From positions 1 through 32,646 of the forward strand of contig JBBBWG010002759.1 in NCBI GenBank assembly GCA_037176905.1: 32,646 bases of DNA. The letters run 5' to 3'. The position numbers were made by a program, and so were the translations under genes. Shown one piece after another: positions 10,387 to 21,100 of the stretch. The notes beneath the pieces are model-generated. The model was not told the origin of the DNA. It searched no databases and saw nothing but the letters and a program-made list of their open reading frames with translations. The stretch's first letter is position 1, and every line of letters starts with the position of its first letter. This DNA is from Azolla pinnata. Taxonomy: Eukaryota; Streptophyta; Polypodiopsida; Salviniales; Salviniaceae.

Positions 10387-13300
10387 TTATGCTGAAGCCG
10401 ACGGTGTTGGCGTGCGATCACGAGCTAATGTTGTAGCTACCAGGTCATATATTTTTGAGCCAAAAGTAGCTGGATCTTCAGGCTGAAAAAAACACACCAT
10501 TGCAACCCTCAATACAGACATGGTCCCAAAACTATATGCATATAAACTACCTAATAAAGTGCACTCTACACAAATGGACAGATAAATATGGAATTTCAAA
10601 TGTATTAGGGTGGAGATAATACTACAGTAAAGTTGTAGATATATTTATAAGAATTAGAAGAAGTCTCTCAAACTCCTTTCACATATTACATTTCTAGCCT
10701 TCAAATAGACATCAGAAACAAACACACACAGAGAGAGAAACACACTGAGGACACAGTGACTGGGAAATTAGAGTGACACACACAGAGAGAGAAACACACT
10801 GAGGACACAGTGACTGGGAAATTAGAGTGGTTAGGGTTGGAGAAGTTGGAAATCTCACTGCATGCACACTGCACGCCAACGCTAATATATAATCTCAACT
10901 TAATGTACGTGTTTGTCCTATAAATAGTATTCACATGCCATCAACCTGCATTTACATTTGCTCCTACATGTATATCTACGCACATACTGTCAACGCATTC
11001 TTTTTCTGTTAACACAATGATTCTGCCTCTATGTCCCCAGCAATGATAGATGTATAGAAAGACTTACAACGAATCCACTGGACATCAGCGCTGTCTCATA
11101 CAGAAGCTCAATTGTTTCCTTGCTTCCAGGTCGGCCAGTCTTCCGGGCATCCTGAAAATAATTCCTTGGCGACGTAAGCTTCCACTATAAATACTATGAA
11201 TAAACAAATTAAGCAGCCAAAAAAATTGAAAACTTCTTATTGAATGAATGCGCACATCAAGGTCTAAGATGACAGGATGATTCGGATTGATTTCTAACAC
11301 TCTGGTAGAGTACATAAATTCTTTTAATCCTGGGGTGTCTCCCAAACTTTGAGCCCTCATGATCCTGCATCAAATTTAACTATTAGATTAGAGATGTTAA
11401 GCTAACAAAATATTATTATTATCCTGTAAGCAATGGTGAATCAAGCACCTTTCCATGTTAGCAGACCAGCCATCCTTCCCAGAAACAAGGACACATGGAG
11501 AAGAGCTCAATCGCTTTGAAACTTGAACCTTTGAGATTTTGTCACCCATCTTTTTCTTCATCCAGTTGCAAAGTAAACTGAATTCAGTCGCTAACTGTTT
11601 TTGTTTTTCGTCCTCGCCTGACATACAAGGGATTTCATTAAGCATGAAAACTGTGATAGGAAATACTTTTAAAGCAGCTTTACCATTATGGAAAATCAAT
11701 AAGCTCACCTAAATTAAAGGTCTCCTTGCTCACATCAACAAACTTCTTTCCTTCATAATACTTGAGATGCTGTGCAGTTACTTCATCCAAAGTTTCCGTC
11801 ATAAACAGCACCTCAAGATCTTTATTGTATAGCTGCTCTAGAAATGGTGCATTTCTTGCACTCTTGACAGACTCTGATGAGAAATAATATATTGCTTTCT
11901 GGCCTGGTTTCATGTTAGCGACGTATTCTCTCAAGCTTGTCATTTCGTCTTGGTTTTTGGATGAATAGAATCGGAGTAAGTTGGCGAGTCGCTTTTGATT
12001 AGGACCCTCTTCTTGAGAGATTCCAAACTTGAGATACTTTCCAAAGTTTCTGTAGAACTTCTTGTAATCCTAATGGTCAAAATGGGAGCATTGGGATTAA
12101 CAATCCATATCCAAATCCAAAAACGTACAACCCAAGAGACGCCTTGGTTAAAGCACTACCTCGGGGTCAGGCCGGTTTACAATAGATTCAAATAAATCAA
12201 GGCATTTCTTTGCAAGCCTCTTTTTCATTAACCTCACCTGAGTCAAAATAGGAACACATGAGATTTCTTTCCAATGACAACAAAAGCATACACATACAAC
12301 ATTAACAATAGGTTGACAAAACATCACATACGATGCGGCTCTCTTGGAGGAGCTCTCTTGATACATTAAGTGGAAGATCGTTGGAATCCACGACACCCTT
12401 CATAAAACTAAGATACATAGGGAACTGCAGTACAAGAATTAGACAATCAAATTCTCTACTAAATAAAAATTGTTTTTAAAAGCTAAACATCCTTGCATTA
12501 CTTACCAGCTCACCATTAAAATCATCAGAAATGAACACTCTCTTAACATAGAGCTTGATATTTTTCATCTTTCCTGCTTCTTCTGATGCAAAAGGAGCCA
12601 TACCTGGCACATAGATTAAACTCTTGAACTCCACCTCACCCTATAAGACAAAAGCATGCAAATAAATAAGTGAACAAACTGTAGTATTACAAAAAACAAT
12701 TTGGCACGAATCTCAAAAAGTCGTTCCAAGCTATAGAGGGTGGATAAAGAAATATACTTCTGTATTGAAGTGTGTGTAAGCCATGGGCTCAAGATGCTCG
12801 TTATATGTCTTTTTGTAAAATGCATGATATTCCTCCTTAGTGACTTCCCTCGGACTCCGTAACTGAGACAGAAGAGCAGCATAGAGTTTTAGTTATATAT
12901 CATACAAGGATGGTACCACATAAAAAGAACTTGAAAAAAAATTACCCAAATAGGCTTTGTCTCGTTGACTATATCATATGTGTAGTACTTCTCTGTTACG
13001 GTCTTTGGGGTCTACATAGATAGAAAAGACTCAGCAAAATAAAAATCAGGAAACTAAAAACAATAAAGGCCCTTAAATGCCAGTATCCATACCTTTGTTT
13101 CACCTTCCTTGGCTTCTTGTGTATCTGTTTCATCTTTGACCTACATGAAGGACCAGGAAGAGGATAATAAATAACACTTTAAAGTGTTCAAAATTTTCTG
13201 ACTTCGTGAATTTTCCATACCTCAATTTGTCGAGTTCTTTCTTGGCCCACATATATCGGAAAAGAGAGAAATTGTGAATAGTTCTTAACGAGTTCCTGAA

Positions 13301-16300
13301 TTCTAGTTGTATTGGTATATTCCTTCTTCATGTCATCCTGCACACCAAAATGTCCTTAGTATTGAGTTTTATTTGAAAACTACAGAATGGGTAAGGTTTA
13401 TATAGTACCACTGGCTAATCTAGTTTTTCACATCTCCTTACCTTTAAATGCAAAATCACTGAGGTGCCCCGTGGGAGTAGATATTCTGGATTTGTCTCCT
13501 GTCTGACTTCAAATGAGCTACAGTCAGCTGTAGCTTCCCAGACATACTGTTTATCAGACTTGGGATTCTTTGTGGAAACTGCAACCTACAACCACAGGCC
13601 CAGCAAAAACTACCTTATTAACAAATTTACGGATGATAAAATCAAACTATATGCTAGATTGTGCCAGCATTTGGCATTCTATGCAGTTTTTAACGTAATG
13701 AATTGATCTGCCAAGGTTGTTATCAGGAAATATCCTTGGCAGACATATGAGCGAATACATCAGGCTTTCTTTGGTGAGGTGCCACTATGCACATAGCCCA
13801 TAGTTGGCCAACAGTATGGCTTATACACAACAAATACAGATTATATCATTATATCACACCTTATGGACCACTAAGGTATGACTGTGTTTGACATTCGATG
13901 CACTTAGAATAATGAATTTATCTGCGAAGGTTACTTATAAGCCTTCACAGTATTTGACATTCAATGCACTTAGCAGAATGAATTCATCTGCCAATGTTAC
14001 TTATGCGCCAATATCTTTACAAACAAATACAAAAATACATCAGGCTTTCCAAATCAGAATAAGTAGACAAATAGACAATAGTAAACTTATACACGGCTAT
14101 GTAGATTATCATTATTTAATACCTTATGAGCCACTAAAAATGCCGAGTAGAAACCAACACCAAATCTTCCAATCAGATTGTTATCTCCCCCAAGTGCAGA
14201 TTTGTTTTCCTGTAAAAGAAATAAGAGTGATGTTTACCTTATCCAAGCAATTGATGCATGACTGAGAAAGAGTGATACCATTAACCTTTTCCTGACACCG
14301 AGATTATACCTTCAACGCCTTGGCAAAATTTGCTGTCCCACTTTGTGCAATAGTGCCAAGACTCGTGATCAATTCCTCCTTGGTCATACCAATACCAGAA
14401 TCCCTGATGATGCAGACCAACAGAAAAACAACGTAGAAACCTAAATGTTCAAATTTGACATGAATATAAATAATTACCTATGAATTTTTCATTTTTACGA
14501 TAAATAACCTCGGGATCAACAATTATGCTACAAAATAAGGTAAATCCTTACGTGATTACTAGTATGCCTTTGTCAGTATCAGCTCTTATCTTAATGGAAA
14601 GCTCCGTCTCTGTTCCCAACAGAGATCCATCACTCACACTAAGAAATCGTAGCTTGTCCAGTGCATCATTTGCATTGCTGCATAGAGATTTTCATGTATT
14701 TATTCGATTTTGAGAAAAAATAACAATAATCAACTTAAAACAAATTTCTATTGAAACACGCCAAGGGTACACGAAATTACCTGACTAGCTCCCTCAAAAA
14801 CACCTCTTTGTGGCTGTAAAGACTGTGAACAATAAGATCGAGTAACCTGCTAACCTGAGGAGACAAAGCAATATCTTGTCACTCTATGAGTATGACGAAA
14901 TGAGAATACCATTGCCTTACTAGCTATGGTCCTAATAATAAGAGTACAAAGCTTTTAAACAAGAAATAAAACCTCCAACAATGCATTTTCAAGAATCACA
15001 AGATGGAAAGACACGATTGCATCACAAATCAGGTATAAATAGATGAAGTTTCCAATAAGTAAGCAAACACTTAGATAATGGTTGTTCTCGTTACAACTTG
15101 TCAATCCTAACTACAACTTAGTTTCTGCAACCAAAAAGAAAACTTTCAAAGACATAAATGGTTTACCACATCTGCAAGCATGCACATAGGGATAACATTT
15201 TCACAAATAGAACAAATGATAACCGTATATACAGACAGTTGAATTCATTAGTAAAGAACCGAAGTTACATGGAAATTAAATTTACTCAAATCCGAATTCA
15301 CACAAGTAAATAACATAAATGTAGTTATACCTCCGCTTGATAGGAATGAGTCTCTCCGGTCGGTGTTGGTGTTTCAGTTTTGTTATCAATTGCAGGAGAA
15401 GCATCAGCTGTGGCATTTTGTGCCGCAGCAGTCGCTTCACCTCTAGCACCCCAAACATTGATCTGTGAGTTGCAGAGATACAAGGGCCTCCGGGGAACCC
15501 CAGCCCTGGATTCTTTCGTATAGAAACATCTTACAGGGGTAAGGGTCCTTGTACATGTCTGGCAGCAGGAAATCAGTAAAATATGATTACATAACTCTCT
15601 AAATCTTTACAATTCCACAGTTGCTCTGCACAATAACATGTATCAGAACTATATGTAAAAGCCAAGATGCATGTTTTACATATCCAGCTGTGAAAAACTA
15701 TTATTTGCATGACTCCCTACTCCTTTGCATGACTCTCTACATGTACCGCATATTTCTACAAATTTGTATGAGCCAGAACTATGTAAAACAAAGATGCATT
15801 ACTGGTGTGGACGCTGCATCACGAAACCCTAAAAAGATGCATATCTCCACAATCCAGCTAAGGCATAAAAACTACTGCGCCACAACGTTATCATGGGCTA
15901 AAACTCATTCAGCATGCTGGGCATACTGGAAATCATCGTAACATTAGCATTCTATATTTTAAAACTAACGCATAGAACCTGCAACTAAAGATTCAACCTT
16001 GAAATGCACACATCCAGCATTCAATCCTAAAGCATCGGCAATAAACCCCAAAGAATGAACCAGAATACTTGCAACTTGTACATCTCGAAACTGAGCCAAA
16101 AAGGAACCTAAGCCTTAAAACCAAGACGTTGAGCTCTAGAGCCCTAACCATGAAACATTAAACAAAGTTCTTTACGCCGTAAAGCCAGAAACACTATCCC
16201 TAGAACACGGAAGTTAATAAGCCGAGAAACTTTCCGCGTTTGACGCCCAAATCTGGACCTTCGAGCCTAAGCCCAAACATTATCATCATCGTCTTACTGA

Positions 16301-16514
16301 CAGCCGAGCACAGAAACGTAAGCAAAGCTAGACGAGACGGCTGGCGCTTCGACCAAAAGATCGCATTGCGACCCCCGATATGTGAATGCGGGGAATGCGA
16401 GAACGGGGGGGGCGTGCGTACCTCGGAGCGAGGAGGGGCGACGGAGAGGAGATCCGAGACGAGGGGCCGGGCAGTGCTGGAAAGAGATCGAAGCGAGCGA
16501 CGGGCAGCGGCCAT
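10387..16514 (-). CDS. HSP90-6: Organellar HSP90 chaperone, probably mitochondrial, 19 exons, 768 aa
   Basis: ATP-driven chaperone. Exons, 5' to 3' on the minus strand: 16514-16422, 15558-15331, 14854-14781, 14677-14552, 14403-14310, 14209-14123, 13585-13442, 13337-13221, 13140-13093, 13011-12946, 12862-12758, 12640-12506, 12424-12332, 12237-12160, 12069-11709, 11617-11449, 11364-11256, 11151-11068, 10482-10387. Phases close to one frame. The ATP site shows Glu129, Asn133 in [13 protein letters not shown], Asp175 in DSGIGM, and GRFGVG (219-224). The middle domain has NVSRELLQ with Arg462. There is no MEEVD tail, so it is not cytosolic; no KDEL-type end. The Arg/Ser-rich start [13 protein letters not shown] plus RCFYTKES near a likely cleavage point resembles mitochondrial HSP90-6 more than plastid HSP90-5. 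An in-frame stop lies upstream of the ATG. The subfamily and gene symbol are inferred. Confidence 0.94.
10722..10829. repeat. 54-bp tandem duplication in the last HSP90 intron
   Basis: Two almost identical head-to-tail copies, 10722-10775 and 10776-10829, each beginning with a CA/GA microsatellite and ending GGGAAATTAGAGTG. They lie in the 585-bp intron between the last two HSP90 exons, away from its splice sites. The near identity suggests a recent event. Confidence 0.85.
13691..14137. repeat. Diverged internal duplications in HSP90 intron 6, including an exon-end copy
   Basis: The intron 13586-14122 holds at least two layers of duplication. A unit with TTTGACATTC and AATGAATT recurs at about 13887 and 13953 (66 bp apart), with a third partial copy near 13698. 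Separately, AATACATCAGGCTTTC near 13754 recurs near 14034, and the 3' end of the neighbouring exon with its splice donor (14123-14137) has a decayed copy at 13860-13874. The pattern suggests that about 270 bp spanning an exon boundary was duplicated and then decayed. Confidence 0.65.
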
Positions 16515-16537
16515 GGACTGACGGGGAGAGCGGCGGA

Positions 16538-16620
16538 GGAACGTTCGAGAGGGAGCGCGCAGCAACAGGAACGAGTCTCTCTCTGCTTAAACCCTAAGGA
16601 AGGCATCGCTAGGGTTTTAC
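16538..16620 (-). promoter_or_regulatory. HSP90 promoter/leader: telo-boxes and a short heat-shock-element-like motif
   Basis: On the minus strand, upstream of the HSP90 ATG, AAACCCTA occurs in both orientations (16589-16596 and 16608-16616). Telo-boxes are known in promoters of plant housekeeping genes. GAACGTTC at 16539-16546 fits two inverted nGAAn units, and an adjoining GAG gives an imperfect third. It lies only about 25 bp before the ATG, so it may be in the leader and without function. Confidence 0.4.
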
Positions 16621-16749
16621 CTGCTTCCCTTTAAATACATCATTTTTTTTGTGTGTGTTTTTCATTCGAGTGAAATTCTTGCATTCGATTGAACAAAATG
16701 TGACCTTCGCTTTGGATTCGTCCCAAGTCATGACAATCAAGTGAATGTT

Positions 16750-17000
16750 GCTGATCGATCGAGTCGTTTCATTGCGATGATCGATGCAGATCGATCGAGT
16801 GGTTTTTCGTCGCAGTGATTGCTGCTGGTGATCGATCGAGTGGTTTCGCCGCGGTCGATGATTGCTGCCGGTCGATCGAGTGGGGTTATCGCGGTCGATG
16901 ATTGATGCCGGTCGATCGGGTGGTGTGTCATCACGATCGATGATTGATGCCGATCGATCGAGCGGTTTCATCGCGATGGTGGTTGTTGATCGATCTGCAT
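16750..17000. repeat. GATCGATCGAG minisatellite, about 40-bp unit, 6-7 copies
   Basis: Landmarks (G/A)TCGATCGAGTGG recur near 16754, 16791, 16831, 16870, 16911, 16953 and 16989, spaced 36-42 bp. The interior reads like TTTCATCGCGGTCGATGATTGATGCCG. The units are diverged. It lies 240-490 bp upstream of the HSP90 start and over 1 kb upstream of FKBP19. The open frames on its minus strand are repeat artefacts. Confidence 0.8.
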
Positions 17001-17889
17001 ACATGCACTACTAGGTCCCCATCACGATGACTCGGCGGTTGTGTAAAACCTTGTCGATATCTGTTGTGTGGCATTTGCCTTAACTGGTAATCCGAGAACG
17101 ATCAGTGTGGGACAAACATTCAAGGCAGCAGTAGAGTGGCGAGCATGAATTGGATCCACTCCCATGGGTATCGAGAAGTGACCTCCTTGAACCACTCCAG
17201 TTCAATGGTGATCTCTCAACATATGAAAGCATTTAAGGTAATGTCGAGCTTTTGATTCAGTTGCCGACCGTCGTATTTTGGATGCATCGGGGGATGTAAT
17301 CAAAGAGTCAAATGCCTTTAGGTTATCTGTACAGTACTCGTTGACAATCTATGTCGATCTAAATCCAGGTGATGATCGACAATCTCGCAAATCTTTAGGT
17401 GTGCCTCGATTTGAGCTTCGCAAATCAAAGGCGGGCTCGATGCACCGGCTGATCGTGAAACCTACGGGAACTATATACGATCGGTCCTTTCGTGGAGTCG
17501 ACTCGATTGAGAGAGTCTCATTAGCCTCTCGCTCATTCAAACACAATCCAATGCTCGATCCAGTTTGCTCCTCGGATCGTTGATGGTATGCACGCACATC
17601 ATCGGTGCGACGACATAACCATTCTCCACACGGTTCTTTTCTATTCGTCTTCCTGCGGTTCGTCTAGGCGTTTCCCTCCGATGCGCGTCGGGGGTTCCGC
17701 GGATTCGCTCGAAACGGATGAAATCGGTCCGCTAAAACCGAGCCGAATCGAATCCACAATCAGCAGAACGGGAGCCATACTCGATCCGGAAGCAGGATCA
17801 AGTGAACCCGAACTATACGTGGTGGATCGAACCACGTCCGGAGAAGTCTCGGAGTAATTCTCAACGGAAGCGGAACACATCGCGAGATT
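17001..17889. other. Intergenic, no supported gene
   Basis: DNA between the HSP90 upstream minisatellite and the FKBP19 promoter. Open frames of 80-120 codons occur on both strands (for example 17278-17583 and the minus strand at 17641-17994) but overlap each other, lack recognisable domains and have unusual composition. It could include a decayed mobile element, but I see no terminal repeats or transposase motifs. Confidence 0.5.
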
Positions 17890-17915
17890 GAAACCAAACC
17901 GATCGGTTTGGTTTC
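17890..17915. promoter_or_regulatory. 26-bp perfect palindrome upstream of FKBP19
   Basis: A perfect inverted repeat with no spacer, centred between 17902 and 17903 on CCGATCGG. Each arm contains AACCAAACC, close to the AC-type MYB recognition element. The next flanking bases (17889 and 17916) do not pair. It lies 30 bp before the ACGT array. It may bind a dimeric regulator or simply be a chance or repeat-derived hairpin. Confidence 0.6.
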
Positions 17916-17939
17916 TGCTCGTTTTTGAAGCAGCGGCCC

Positions 17940-18040
17940 CTGCCACGTCAGCGCGCCACGTGGCGTCCACGTCAGCGCACCCCTGCCACGTCATCGCGCC
18001 ACGTGGCGTCCACGTCAGCGCGCCCCGGCCACGTCAGCGC
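17940..18040 (+). promoter_or_regulatory. 43-bp repeat array with seven ACGT cores (G-box/ABRE/UPRE-like)
   Basis: ACGT cores lie at 17945, 17958, 17969, 17988, 18001, 18012 and 18031. The intervals are 13, 11, 19, 13, 11, 19, an exact 43-bp period over two and a third copies. Two cores are GCCACGTGGC (perfect G-boxes) and five are CCACGTCA (reverse TGACGTGG), the type bound by plant bZIP factors. The array lies 115-215 bp before the FKBP19 ATG, where promoter elements are expected. Confidence 0.75.
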
Positions 18041-18155
18041 CGCGGGGCCTCAAGACGAGCTTCAGATAAGACGGCTTCGAGAGACCGTTGTTTTCCTGTG
18101 TGCCGACGTGTCGCTGTCTCTGTGGGGTTGCTTCCGCTTCATCCGGGCAAGGGAG

Positions 18156-21100
18156 ATGATGATGGAGCTGCGAGCACCGGCATGCAGCCCGCTGCTTCTT
18201 CCGCGATCCAACAAGGTAACGGACGCCAAACCTTTTGCTTCCCTTCCTTACCCCGCTCCGCAGCATTCATCGGATTGTTGGTTACTTCAACATCCTTTTC
18301 GTTCTTTCGCGGAAGTAATCTGAATCAAGGGGCTTTAAGAAGAATCGTCCAGGCACGACGGGAGTTTCGGATCGTGGTGTCTATCTAAAACACCCATTTT
18401 TTCAGTCGAAAACATCTCGCAGAAACGGATCATTTGAACTGCATCCTCATTCGATGGTCGAGAATGAATCAAACCCTTACCTTTTTTTTTTTAAAGTTGT
18501 TTGGAACTTGTCTGCATTCTAGCGTTTGGGAAAGCACCCTCAAGCGGTGTAACGCTGGGCTAGATGGGGCCTATTTTGTATCGTTTGGGAAAGCTCCGAG
18601 GGTTTATGGAAGGTTTCTTCGATGGTGTGCACTTAAAGATCATTATATTATCGGGGCTTAAATCTGCATTTGAGGGCCCTGAAAAAACATTTTTTTAAGA
18701 TATCTAACTGAAAAATCACGAAGCTGTGCTCTAGGGTTTTACGAAGCGTCTCTTCAAAGGTCAGTTATTAGCTCACATGGAGCTTAGCTGTGCTCTAGGA
18801 TTTAGAAAGCATTCTTCCACAGTGTCTTAGAAAGATGGCCAGGTTAGATGAAAGAAGTTTTCCTCTCTGTGGTTTAGAACAGATCCATTTAGGGTATATT
18901 TCTAAGGTCATGGTACTCTTTCCTCTGTCAGGCTTCTTCTTTCAATAATCGCAATACTTCTAGTTTTTGCAACCACTTTTTAAAGATGTCAAACAGTGCC
19001 ACGATCTACAATCCACATATTCGCTATCGGTTCTAATTTTGCATGCATACGATGAGTTGATGATGTGTAATATATGTGTCAACGTCTTTTCCTGTGGCTT
19101 CAATTTTGTATGCATGCTACTTAATCATGGTTTTCTCATTCAACTTCGTGTCTCCATGTTTTCATGCAGGAGCTGAAGTCACACAGATTATCAGTAGTGT
19201 CTTCATGTAGAGGCAATCTCGAAGGTGTTTCAATCTCAACCGGTCATTGTCCAAGTTTTCTTTAGCCTTCCTTTGCAAGGAGCTTAATTAATGCGTCTAA
19301 AGTAAGATAAGTAAGAATGCTGTTTATTTCATGCAAAAGTGCTGGAAGAATCATGTTCTCATCAAACCCAAGAAAGAATTATGCAGAGGTATTCGACAAG
19401 TCTCTATGAGAATTACGATAATTGATATGCAAGAACAATGGATATTGATGTACATAGTGCCAATCTTCCTTGTTGACGATTATTAAGTGGCAATTGAAAG
19501 CAACGAACTTGGATCTATAATTTAATTAAACTAGCAAATATGCATGCTGTTATTCTAGCGTATAATTCTATGTATTCCCTGCACAGTACTACAAAATTAC
19601 GAATAGTTGAAGTATTCCTCGATGCTTACCCTTCCATAGGTTTGCATTTCAGAGGAAAGCTGTTCGTCTTCTCAAAGTTTAAAGCGAAGGGATGTCTTCT
19701 CAATTCCAATAATTCTCTTTGCTGGATCTTTTTGCAAGCTTGATTGTGCAGAGGCATCAGAATTTGCTGACAGTATGTCTCTTGAGATTTCTTTGGGAGG
19801 GTCCTTTTAAAATGCAGTGGTTATAATGCCTATAACTTGAAGAGCTTCTTATGTTGCCAGGGATGTGTCTATGATTTCTTTGTGAATCCAGTGCCTGCTT
19901 TAAGAGGGAAGGATTATGGGAAATCTAAAATGCGGTATCCAGATTTTACAGTCACTGAATCGGGATTACAATACAAGGTTAAAAAAGAAATGTTTATTTA
20001 TTTATTTATAAATTCATCTCTGGATTTATTTTCTTATTTTGTAGCATGGTGCCCTGCATTTTGATGCATACTCTATATGTTTGTATAATAGCCACATTGG
20101 CAATTTCGTCATTTATTTTCAACATCAAGTACATCGATTGAAAGAGGCTTCCTTCTCACTTGCACAAGAGCATCCATTCCTCAGTTTTATATCTTGTTTT
20201 TGCAGCCATTGAGTATTTAACGCTTTTATGTGAATGTTTAGGAAATCTTATAAGCCTTCAGGTGTAACTTGTAGCCCTTGAAGGGTTTCATAATTAATGG
20301 AATAGGGTCTCTTCTTTGGAAAAAACCCCCTTCCAGACAAACACTGAAGAGGATTTTAGTCAGCAAATATTTTGACTCAGAATCAAACAACAAGATGCTT
20401 CCATGAATAGATCTAATCAAAGAAAAAGCTTTCGTGCTTGAGAAGTGTAATTAATTGGTATATGGAGAAATCTTGTTGTAGTATATGTTTTTAGAAACAT
20501 GCTAAATGCTTAAGTACCTGGGTGTATTTCACTGAAAAGTTGACTCAAGCTCTGGAAGTAGTTTGATTGTTGAATGCATGAAACTAATTCCCCTTTTCAG
20601 CATTTGATCTTTATTTTTCTTATCTAGCATCAGTCAGCAACGTGCAACTCAAAATCTGCTCAATGTTGTCAATCTTTCTTTCTCAGAAAAGTTTCTTTTT
20701 ATCTAGTTCTCTATTTTTCAAAGTCAATAATGTCATGAATCTGTATATCATGTACAGATGTAAGAATGATAAATAGGTCAATGTTCATGACTGTTTTTTT
20801 TGTTTCTTTCCAATAGGACTTACGACCAGGAACAGGTTCAATGCCAAAAGAGGGTGAAACTGTTGTTGTAAGCACATATTACTGGACCATCTATTGGTTG
20901 TTCACAATGTGTCTTGTCAGCTTCTTATCTTTTATTACTTGCCCATTATCAACTCATAATGGTGTAGAAGTTTTGGCCAGGTGGATTGGGATGGGTATAC
21001 AATTGGCTACTATGGTCGAATTTTTGAGGCACGAAACAAAGCCAAAGGTGGATCTTTTGAGGTTAGTATATATATAATTTGAAGTGCCATTTGTTCGACT

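Noticed and set aside
16515-16565. Upstream extension of HSP90 beginning with a non-ATG codon
   Set aside because: The frame has no ATG before 16514 and an in-frame stop further upstream; MAAARR is the first Met.
16609-17004. 131-codon minus-strand frame rich in Asp-Arg-Ser-Ile
   Set aside because: It is a direct translation of the GATCGATC minisatellite, whose lack of stops follows from the repeat.
17278-17994. Overlapping 80-117-codon open frames on both strands, possibly a gene or retroelement remnant
   Set aside because: No recognisable domain, no splice-supported extension, no terminal repeats, and frames on both strands cover the same DNA.
17925-18155. In-frame N-terminal extension of FKBP19 from ATG 17925
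   Set aside because: It would translate the ACGT-core promoter array, and the result does not look like a transit peptide; the ATG cluster at 18156 gives a normal-length precursor.
19861-19891. FKBP19 exon starting at the AG near 19860 (reading GCVYDFFVNP)
   Set aside because: The acceptor at 19890-19891 joins the ASEFAD exon to MPALRGKDYG in frame, exactly as in FKBP19; the upstream acceptor would insert foreign residues.
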